This document shows, piece by piece, positions 57,380-64,000 of a stretch of DNA of 64,000 nt. The DNA is from Flavobacterium lacustre (lineage in GTDB: Bacteria > Bacteroidota > Bacteroidia > Flavobacteriales > Flavobacteriaceae), in NCBI RefSeq assembly GCF_027474525.2, contig NZ_CP114882.2:2790001-2854000 (forward strand), given 5' to 3'. The translations under genes and the position numbers were made by a program. The stretch's first letter is position 1. The number at the start of each line of letters is the position of its first letter. The notes under the pieces were generated by a model, which made no database searches, was not told where the DNA came from, and worked only from the letters and a program-made list of their open reading frames with translations.

Positions 57380-58479
57380 TAGTCTTTCAATACTTTTATT
57401 GCTTTTCCCTTCATTTCAGAATCCTTCAATTTATTATCTAAAACCTGTAAAACCGTTGGAGCGATTTGAGTACTGTACAACTGTTCCGGTTGGGTAACTT
57501 CGCCTAAGGCCGCAACATTATTTCCAAAAACCACAAACCAAGCCTGATCGGCTCCGGCTATTTTTGAACCATGATGCTTCCAAGTTTCTATTGGTTGTGT
57601 TCCTCTACCATGATCTGTAGAAAGAATAAAAACGGTATTGTCTTTATAAAAAGAATCACTTTGTGTAAAATTCCACAATTGTTGAATCAAAGCATCTGTG
57701 TTATTTGCCGATGTTAGATAAGCATTATAATTGCCTTCGTGTGCAAAATCATCTGTTTCTCCGTAGGATATAAATACCAATTCAGGATGCTCTTTTTTCA
57801 TATATTCCAAAGCGTAATGTGAAGTAAAGGCATCTAATCTAACACTCCCGAACGGAGATGGAATTTGGGTTTGCAATTCATTCAAAAAGATTTCATTTGG
57901 ACTAAGAGTATTTCCTGTTGCAGACTCAAAACCAGCATTTACAGGAATTCCGGAACGTTCTTCGTTGATGATGTACGGAAAAACATCCCAGCTACCAAAA
58001 GCGGCAACTTTCCCTTTGTATTTGGGCATATTATTTATTTTTTCTAAAACTGTCGTATTCGGATTATTGAATTTATCATTACTCGCAATTCTTTTATCGT
58101 CAGCAGCACCCGTTAAAATTTCGTTATATCCCGGATAAGAAAACCACATTGAATTGGTAAGATTCACGTTACTTCCCTCGTTTCTGTTTCCGTGTAATTG
58201 CCCCATTTGAATCACTTTATTCCATAAAAAAGGCATCAAAACAGCTCTTCTTTCTGCTGGTGTGTTTCTCCAAAATTTCGTTTTTAGCTCGGCTGCATCA
58301 TGCACAAAATCTTTGTTTTCGATAAGAGCAGGATCGGCACCTGTAAAAAGTTCTTGCCAACGCAAGCCGTCCAAAGTGATCAACACCACTTTTGTTTTTG
58401 GGGATTCCGTTTTTTGTTGTGCTTGAGTTCCAAGACAGAATACTGCAAGTAAACTTGTCAATACAATTGATTTTTTCAT
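57379..58479 (-). CDS. Secreted alkaline phosphatase/phosphodiesterase family protein
   Basis: A 366-residue protein with a signal peptide ending GTQAQ. The metal-binding motifs of the nucleotide pyrophosphatase/phosphodiesterase branch are visible: LITLDGLRWQELFTGAD, GETDDFAHEGN and STDHGRGTQPIETWKHHG. It is periplasmic and may release a phosphonate or phosphate ester from a larger lipid or nucleotide-like substrate brought in by the SusCD pair. It lies 89 bp after susD, separated by a hairpin. Confidence 0.85.
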   Translation of the reverse strand: MKKSIVLTSLLAVFCLGTQAQQKTESPKTKVVLITLDGLRWQELFTGADPALIENKDFVHDAAELKTKFWRNTPAERRAVLMPFLWNKVIQMGQLHGNRNEGSNVNLTNSMWFSYPGYNEILTGAADDKRIASNDKFNNPNTTVLEKINNMPKYKGKVAAFGSWDVFPYIINEERSGIPVNAGFESATGNTLSPNEIFLNELQTQIPSPFGSVRLDAFTSHYALEYMKKEHPELVFISYGETDDFAHEGNYNAYLTSANNTDALIQQLWNFTQSDSFYKDNTVFILSTDHGRGTQPIETWKHHGSKIAGADQAWFVVFGNNVAALGEVTQPEQLYSTQIAPTVLQVLDNKLKDSEMKGKAIKVLKD

Positions 58480-58510
58480 TTTATTTTATTTTTTGATGGT
58501 GTAACATAAA

Positions 58511-58535
58511 GCCACAGGGAAGAAATCCCTATGGC
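58511..58535 (-). terminator. Intercistronic hairpin after susD
   Basis: GCCA-C-AGGGA pairs with TCCCT-A-TGGC around a 5-nt loop with one mismatch. The minus-strand sequence after it is only mildly T-rich, so it may be a partial terminator or an mRNA-stabilising hairpin separating high-level susCD expression from the enzymes. Confidence 0.5.
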
Positions 58536-58568
58536 CATAATTAAATTTTAATGTAGTGCATGTTTTGA

Positions 58569-60074
58569 TTATTTTATCAACCACATTTTGGCATTGATAT
58601 CATCTGACCCACTGTACTGACTTGTCAATGCTGCATCGACATTGGTTTTATTAGTTTCAAATTCAGATTGTGGGTATTTCCAACGCATCGGTATTTTTCC
58701 TCCGTTGTTGTTAGCAGGTCCTACATTAAAGGCAGGAATACCAGTTCTTCTGTAATTAAAGTAGGCTTCTCTTTCTGAATTTTGGAAAAAAGCAACATAC
58801 TTTTGACTAAGGATTTGCTCTAAACCTGTTGTGTTATTTCCTTTGTAAGTAATGTTTGAACTAGCCAAAAAGGTAGCAACATCAGCATCTGCTACAGCGT
58901 AAAACGCCATAGATGCACTAATTCCTTTATTATAATAGGCACCAGCATCTCCTGTAATCCAACCTCTGTTGATAGCTTCAGCAATAACAAACTGTTGTTC
59001 CGCATACCCAATTAAGATATAATCTTCTCCGCTGTAAGTACTGTAATATCTTTTTTCACTCGGATAAGAATATTTCCCTTGGTCAGAGGCAACTTGCATT
59101 GCGCCTTGGTCATCTCCGGTATTTGCAGCAACATAGGCGTTTAAGTTTAATGGATCAGCGGCATTGTAATAAAATTTTGCAGGATCGGCAACCACATAGA
59201 TTCTAGGATCATTATTTTGTTTTAAGATATCTAAATAAGTACCTCCCATAATATTTCTGTTTCTGTTGAAACCATAATTACTAGGGTTTAGTTCGTATTG
59301 ATTTCCATTTTCATCCGCAAACTTACGCACCATATTGTCGCTTATTCCAGTCATCAATGGATATTTTGAAGGGTTTGAAACCACTTGATTGAATTGGCTG
59401 ATAACGTCTAATTCAGCTGTTTTTTTGCTCAATCCAATTAGCACTCTTAAACGAAAAGCATTAATGGTTTTTTGCCATTTGCTTAAATCACCTTCGTATA
59501 AAAAATCACCTTCTACATTTCCTGTTCCAACTTCGGTCTGCGCTAAAGTAATTTGTGTATTTGCGGCCTCAAGAAGCGCTAATATTTCAACATATACTTC
59601 TTTTTGAGAGTCGTATTTAGGTTGTGTAATTTTTTCGGCGGTATTTGCTTTTAAGGCTTCCGACATTGGAATATCCCCCATTCTTTTGGTCATATAATCT
59701 AAGAAGTAAGCTTTGAAAAACTTAGATAAAGCACCATATTTGTTTTTGGTATCTAAATTAGCTGCTTCTTTTTCCATAGCAATAACATTAGACAAAGTGC
59801 TATAACGAAGTGGAGCTGAACCCCAATTGTAATCTTGATCGCCATAATAATCAAAAGATATTGCCCAAAATTGGTTGTCTCTTTGCGCTTCTGACCAAGG
59901 CCCTTCATCTCCCACATTATTCATAACTCTTAATACCTCGGATAATAGCATAGATGGAGGAACACTGGTGGCTCTGTTTGGATCGTCGGTTATTTCATCA
60001 AAATTGGTACATGAACTAACTAAGAAAATCAGTGCAAGAATCAGTACGCTTTTATATGTATTTAATGTTTTCAT
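58569..60074 (-). CDS. SusD/RagB-like nutrient-binding lipoprotein
   Basis: A 501-residue lipoprotein (lipobox VSSC, Cys at 22). It starts CTNFDEITDDPNRATSVPPSMLLSEVL, characteristic of the SusD-like_2 branch, with TPR-type helices through the middle and YFNYRRTGIPAF near the C-terminus. It forms the surface lid of a SusC transporter, encoded 11 bp upstream. The ligand is not deducible from sequence; the operon points to a phosphonate or phosphoester. Confidence 0.9.
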   Translation of the reverse strand: MKTLNTYKSVLILALIFLVSSCTNFDEITDDPNRATSVPPSMLLSEVLRVMNNVGDEGPWSEAQRDNQFWAISFDYYGDQDYNWGSAPLRYSTLSNVIAMEKEAANLDTKNKYGALSKFFKAYFLDYMTKRMGDIPMSEALKANTAEKITQPKYDSQKEVYVEILALLEAANTQITLAQTEVGTGNVEGDFLYEGDLSKWQKTINAFRLRVLIGLSKKTAELDVISQFNQVVSNPSKYPLMTGISDNMVRKFADENGNQYELNPSNYGFNRNRNIMGGTYLDILKQNNDPRIYVVADPAKFYYNAADPLNLNAYVAANTGDDQGAMQVASDQGKYSYPSEKRYYSTYSGEDYILIGYAEQQFVIAEAINRGWITGDAGAYYNKGISASMAFYAVADADVATFLASSNITYKGNNTTGLEQILSQKYVAFFQNSEREAYFNYRRTGIPAFNVGPANNNGGKIPMRWKYPQSEFETNKTNVDAALTSQYSGSDDINAKMWLIK

Positions 60075-60085
60075 TTTTGTTCTTT

Positions 60086-63000
60086 TTAGAATTTTAAGTT
60101 TAAGTTAAGACCATAACTTTTTACTGTAGGCGTTTGTAATGGAGAAGAACCTTCATTAATAAATTGATCTAAATCAATATTTTTGTTTTTAGAAAAATAC
60201 AATAAATCCCTTCCTATCAACGAAATAGAAGCATCATTGATAAATGATTTTTTCAAAACTGATTTAGGTAAATTATAAGAAATACTTACTTCTCTTAGTT
60301 TAAAGAACGTTTTGTCAATGATATTAGCTGCTGTATTTCCATTATAGGATTTAGAGAAATCTTGATAATACATTTTGGTGGTATTGGGTGCAAAAGTTCG
60401 GGTATCTGTAATGGTATTCCCTTGACCATCAGTAACTAAACTCCCTCCTGTTACCACTACTCCTTCTGTTACATAAGACTTAACACCTATAACATCATTC
60501 GCTCTTTCTGGCGTATCGCTAAACTCATGAGTACCACTTTGCCACATTTTTTTGTTTACATAATTTTCTATCTTCCCTCCGTATCTTCCGTCAAAACTGA
60601 AGTTTAATGCAAAGTTTTTATAGCTGACATTATTTGTAACACCTAATGCCCAATCTGGAGCTTTATATCCCACTTTCGTTTGATATGAATTCGTTAAAGG
60701 TTTTCCGTTGCTTCCTACGATTAAAGTTCCGTCATTGGTTCTCATGAAATCATAGATGTAAAATCCGTCAACACGATCCCCTATTTTAATTAAACCATTG
60801 TTTTGAATACCAGCATAAACTTCTTTTAAATACTCTTTGTAAGTAGACCAGTTTACGTTAAAATCCCAATTGAAATTTTCAGTTTTTACAGGCTTAACAA
60901 AGAAGGAAACCTCTGCTCCTTTAGTTTTGGTAGTAATCCCGTTTTGTTTGCTACCCAGATATCCGGATGTTTCAGAATATTTTAAGTCAAAAATTTGTGG
61001 CCCGTTTGTATTTTCGTAATACGTAAAATCAAATCCGAATCTGTTTTTAAACATTTTTGTCTCTAAACCAATTTCTATAGACGAGTTAAAAGCAGGTTCC
61101 AAATTACTATTAGATAAAATCTCCCCAACATAAGCAGCGCTATATGTAGCACCATTAATGGTAAAAGGATTTCTTAATCGATACGTATCTTGATTACTGT
61201 AAATGTCTAATGAACCACCTACTTTAGCATAAGAACTTCTCACTTTCAAGTAATCAACATGAGGAATATTTACTACTTCACTTAATACAGCACTTACACT
61301 AACTGATGGATAAAAGAAAGTATTATTTTGTTTTGGCAATCTTGAATCTGTATCATATCGTCCAGTTGCTCCTAAAAACAAGAATGATTTATAAGACATA
61401 TCTATAGATCCATACATACTGTTTGTTTCAAAATGACTGTTATAATTTGTAGGTTGTACCGGAGATTGAGTGTTACTCAAGTTATACAATCCGGGAATAA
61501 TCAAATAATTTGTAGTAGCAAATGAGTTTCTATATTTCTCGGTATTGTTATTCAAACCAACAGTGGCTTTAACATCAAAGTTGTTGAAGCTTTTATTATA
61601 ATTCAACATCAAATCCGAATAGTTCTTGAATTTATAATCGTATTGCTCTTTATAATCCCCTTGTGCTTTTTCTCTACCATAAGTAGTCATAGAGTATGGG
61701 AATTTTTCGTTTCTAAACAAGTTGCTTAATGCCATATTAGTTCTCAATACTACATCAAAATTGCTATTGAACTTATGATTCAAACTGATTTGTCCTGAAT
61801 AGTCATTTTTATAATACCCTCTTAACCATTCGTATGCCATAAAATAAGGATTGTTATAACGCGTGTATTCAAAATTAATTTGTTGCAATCCTTCTTTTCC
61901 TTCTTGCCAGTAGTTTCTCAAATCTCTGACATCATAATCTGGACCACCCCAAATAATAATATTATACAAATAACTGTTAGGACCGTACTCTACATTAGGA
62001 TTATTAGGTGAGGTTTGAAAGTTAAAATTAGAACTGGCATCTACCCAAGTTTTGTCGCTAAGGTTATATTTACCCGATAAATTATAGTTGTAAATATTCA
62101 GTTTTGTATTTGGATTAATCCCTTTTTGATAGGTGTTAGAAACTGAAAATCGAATGTTTCCTTTATCGAATGTAGAAGCCAAAGCCAAGTTATTGGTAAC
62201 TAGAAAACCATCTTCCATAAAGTTTTTGAAATTGTTTTTTCCTCTTGCCAACCAAGGTGTAGCAATAAGATTTCCTTCTGAATCTAATGGACTGTCATAT
62301 TGTGTAATCAATTGCCCGTCAAATCGCGGTCCCCATTGATCATAATCAGCATCATTGATTCCGCCTCCTTTACCATCTTTAAAAGCATATTGCCCATAAG
62401 ATCCAGGACCATAAGACGATTGTGTGTTAGGAATTGCATTAAAACCAGATTGAAATAAGGAATTATGATTGTATTCTACTACAAAACCTTTCCCGTTTTT
62501 TGTCCCTCTTTTTGTAGTAATTTGTATAGCTCCGTTTCCTCCCACAGAACCGTATAATGCAGCCGCATTTGCTCCTTTTAGTACGTTAATACTTTCTATA
62601 TCATCCGGACTGATGTTATAGGTGTCAGTACCTAACGGAACACCATCAACAACCACAAGTGGATTTTTTCCGCGTAAATATAATTTTGGACTACTAAAAA
62701 ATTCTGATGAAGCCGCTACAGTCAAACCAGATACTTTACCCGAAAGTGAATTCATAACATTCGCATCTCTTCCTTTGGCTAAATTCCCTTCCACTTCTTG
62801 AACGGAATATCCTAATTTCTTTTTTTCTTTCTTGATTCCCAAGGCAGTTACCACTACTTCATCTAAATTTTGAGAATCTGAAATCAAAACAATCACTGCT
62901 GTTTTTTTATTAGCCGGATTAAAATCAACCGACAAATACCCCATGTAAGAAACCGTAAGAATCTCGTCTCCCTTTGGTAAATCAATTTCAAAGTTACCAT

Positions 63001-63169
63001 TCATGTCCGTGCCTACTCCAGTAGTTTTTCCTTTAATAAGGACTGTTGCGCCTGGCAGTGATACATTTTGTTCATCAACCACCTTACCCTTAAACGGGGT
63101 TGTTTGTGCAAAAATTAATGATGTCGTCAACATCAATAATAAATTCATTACAGTTTTCAAGTTTTTCAT
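60086..63169 (-). CDS. SusC/RagA-type TonB-dependent outer-membrane transporter
   Basis: A 1027-residue protein: signal peptide (residues 1-21, ending IFAQ), a carboxypeptidase-regulatory-like domain (GKVVDEQNVSLPGATVLIKG, 28-105), a TonB plug (LDEVVVTALGIKKEKKKLGYSVQEV onward; NVLKGANAAALYGSVGGNGAIQITTK) and a 22-strand barrel ending in FK. It imports the substrate captured by the SusD partner using TonB energy. It is the first gene of the operon. Two TTACTATTAGT-type palindromes precede it. Confidence 0.93.
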   Translation of the reverse strand: MKNLKTVMNLLLMLTTSLIFAQTTPFKGKVVDEQNVSLPGATVLIKGKTTGVGTDMNGNFEIDLPKGDEILTVSYMGYLSVDFNPANKKTAVIVLISDSQNLDEVVVTALGIKKEKKKLGYSVQEVEGNLAKGRDANVMNSLSGKVSGLTVAASSEFFSSPKLYLRGKNPLVVVDGVPLGTDTYNISPDDIESINVLKGANAAALYGSVGGNGAIQITTKRGTKNGKGFVVEYNHNSLFQSGFNAIPNTQSSYGPGSYGQYAFKDGKGGGINDADYDQWGPRFDGQLITQYDSPLDSEGNLIATPWLARGKNNFKNFMEDGFLVTNNLALASTFDKGNIRFSVSNTYQKGINPNTKLNIYNYNLSGKYNLSDKTWVDASSNFNFQTSPNNPNVEYGPNSYLYNIIIWGGPDYDVRDLRNYWQEGKEGLQQINFEYTRYNNPYFMAYEWLRGYYKNDYSGQISLNHKFNSNFDVVLRTNMALSNLFRNEKFPYSMTTYGREKAQGDYKEQYDYKFKNYSDLMLNYNKSFNNFDVKATVGLNNNTEKYRNSFATTNYLIIPGLYNLSNTQSPVQPTNYNSHFETNSMYGSIDMSYKSFLFLGATGRYDTDSRLPKQNNTFFYPSVSVSAVLSEVVNIPHVDYLKVRSSYAKVGGSLDIYSNQDTYRLRNPFTINGATYSAAYVGEILSNSNLEPAFNSSIEIGLETKMFKNRFGFDFTYYENTNGPQIFDLKYSETSGYLGSKQNGITTKTKGAEVSFFVKPVKTENFNWDFNVNWSTYKEYLKEVYAGIQNNGLIKIGDRVDGFYIYDFMRTNDGTLIVGSNGKPLTNSYQTKVGYKAPDWALGVTNNVSYKNFALNFSFDGRYGGKIENYVNKKMWQSGTHEFSDTPERANDVIGVKSYVTEGVVVTGGSLVTDGQGNTITDTRTFAPNTTKMYYQDFSKSYNGNTAANIIDKTFFKLREVSISYNLPKSVLKKSFINDASISLIGRDLLYFSKNKNIDLDQFINEGSSPLQTPTVKSYGLNLNLKF

Positions 63170-63184
63170 CAGATAATTAAATAG

Positions 63185-63237
63185 TTACTATTAGTAAATT
63201 TTACATCGCAAATTTGATGATTTATTTTACTATTAGT
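63185..63237 (-). promoter_or_regulatory. Candidate susC promoter with a repeated palindromic operator
   Basis: TTACTATTAGTAA (63185-63197) is a perfect 13-bp palindrome. The core TACTATTAGT recurs at 63228-63237, 42 bp (four helical turns) away, as an imperfect copy. On the minus strand TTGAC (63240-63236) and CAAATTTG (about 63216-63209) resemble the flavobacterial -33 TTG and -7 TAnnTTTG elements, so the two operators flank the likely promoter. The XRE-cupin protein is a candidate binder. Confidence 0.5.
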
Positions 63238-63356
63238 CAACTTTTCAATTTTAAGAAATCTTTAACATGAGTTCATTATTTCATCAATTAAATGTTATCT
63301 AATGTCAAAAAAAGGTTTACAAAATTGAAAATAGCATACGATAAAATGGAAATAAA

Positions 63357-63403
63357 CCAGCCAAACAAAATCATTCCTGATCGAAATAATCTTGTTTGGC
63401 TGG
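63357..63403 (-). terminator. Long hairpin downstream of the phosphoesterase gene
   Basis: A perfect 12-bp stem CCAGCCAAACAA/TTGTTTGGCTGG with a 23-nt loop, 31 bp after the stop of the minus-strand phosphoesterase gene. It likely ends that transcript before the susC promoter; the following T-richness is weak. Confidence 0.65.
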
Positions 63404-63434
63404 CGGTAAAGCAGGAATAATGATCAGACAGGTA

Positions 63435-64000
63435 CTACTGTTTTTTCTCCCTGTTTTCTAAACGGTTCGCATCTTGTTCTTTACTGTCCCGAAACATATC
63501 TTCAACATTATCAATTTTTGGAGACTCTTTGAGCGCTTTCCAATTGAATTTTTCATCAAATGGATCGAGTGCTTTTTGAGGATTAAAAATTCTGGAATCA
63601 ACATCCAATGCATTGTATGGCGCATAATTGGGTTTAGTGGTAAAAAGAGCACTCAAATCAGTTGCTCCGGCATCATATTGATTTAAATACGGCATTCCCA
63701 GAATATTCCAAAACGTTTTAAACAAACTGCCAAAACTGTAGTGTTGATGCCCTACATAATCTCTTTTTACCCAAGGAGAAATAACCATCAATATACTGCG
63801 ATGCGCATCAACATGATCGACTCCGTTTTGCGCATCATCTTCGGTGATGACAATCAACATATTTTTCCAATACGGCGTATGAGATAAATATTCTACAATT
63901 CGGCCTACAGCCAAATCATTATCGGCCATATAGCTTTCTCTAAAAGGATATCCGGCTTCAGGACGATCATCAGCGCCATGATCATTCGGAATAATAACCG
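63435..64000 (-). CDS. Phosphoesterase family protein (C-terminal part)
   Basis: The frame stays open to the window edge, so the start is missing. The visible 188 residues include IIPNDHGADDRPEAGYPFRESYMADNDLAVGRIVEYLSHTPYWKN, then IVITEDDAQNGVDHVDAHRS and ISPWVKRDYVGHQHYSFGSLFKTFW, the conserved end of the PF04185-type phosphoesterase domain (phospholipase C/acid phosphatase-like; some members are fused to a YncE-like propeller). The DHG and EDDAQNGVDHVD segments supply metal ligands. It is upstream of, and in the same direction as, the phosphonate-type operon. Confidence 0.82.
   Translation of the reverse strand, partial: VIIPNDHGADDRPEAGYPFRESYMADNDLAVGRIVEYLSHTPYWKNMLIVITEDDAQNGVDHVDAHRSILMVISPWVKRDYVGHQHYSFGSLFKTFWNILGMPYLNQYDAGATDLSALFTTKPNYAPYNALDVDSRIFNPQKALDPFDEKFNWKALKESPKIDNVEDMFRDSKEQDANRLENREKKQ

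Overview
The window is AT-rich chromosomal DNA of a Bacteroidota bacterium, most likely Flavobacterium or a close relative. The evidence is a tmRNA whose tag reads GENNYALAA, a SusC/SusD pair, a TamB plus lipoprotein-type TamL pair, many short Lys-rich signal peptides ending in AQ or in an SSC lipobox, and sparse Shine-Dalgarno sequences.

Left flank (1-23010), mostly housekeeping genes. In order: the end of an alkylglycerol-monooxygenase-like sterol desaturase followed by a YhhN lysoplasmalogenase (an ether-lipid cleavage pair), a two-part YeeE/YedE transporter, a lipoprotein, a Na/Pi cotransporter, tamB-tamL, a secreted M14 peptidase, PPK2, serine dehydratase, fumC, a luciferase-like monooxygenase, an AlaDH/PNT-like dehydrogenase and a lipoprotein serine hydrolase.

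Island (23393-43928, about 20.5 kb). ssrA (23011-23404) is the attachment gene. A perfect 27-bp direct repeat made of the ssrA 3' end and the start of its terminator bounds the island at 23393 and 43902. Paired AGTTGACA-type repeats with identical 12-bp spacing lie just inside both ends. All island genes are on the minus strand. From the attR end they are: a tyrosine integrase with an apparent 1-nt frameshift, an unknown protein, an excisionase-like HTH, a zinc-ribbon protein, a replisome-organizer-like protein and a DnaC-like ATPase, then HipBST-like toxin genes with operator palindromes. After these comes a tight operon of an MmeI-like type IIL restriction-modification enzyme, a P-loop/deaminase protein, TcmP and a three-Cys DUF5131 protein, followed by a CoiA-like nuclease with a long coiled coil. 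The island ends with a pentapeptide-membrane / nucleotidyltransferase / small-protein operon and a SIR2 protein. No relaxase, terminase or capsid gene is visible. I read this as a replication-competent, satellite-like element carrying stacked anti-phage cargo, and it is the most interesting part of the window.

Right flank (43929-64000). First comes a nine-gene minus-strand cluster (cupin, two alpha/beta hydrolases, a carboxymuconolactone-decarboxylase-like protein, a carboxylesterase, two NTF2-like proteins, two aldo/keto reductases) divergent from an AraC-type regulator. Eight of the nine products carry export signals. Next is an XRE-cupin regulator convergent with a probable organophosphonate/phosphoester utilisation operon: SusC, SusD, a phosphodiesterase-like alkaline phosphatase family protein, a DUF5690 transporter, a TIGR03364 FAD oxidoreductase and a phosphonatase-like HAD hydrolase. 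The window ends inside a secreted phosphoesterase gene.
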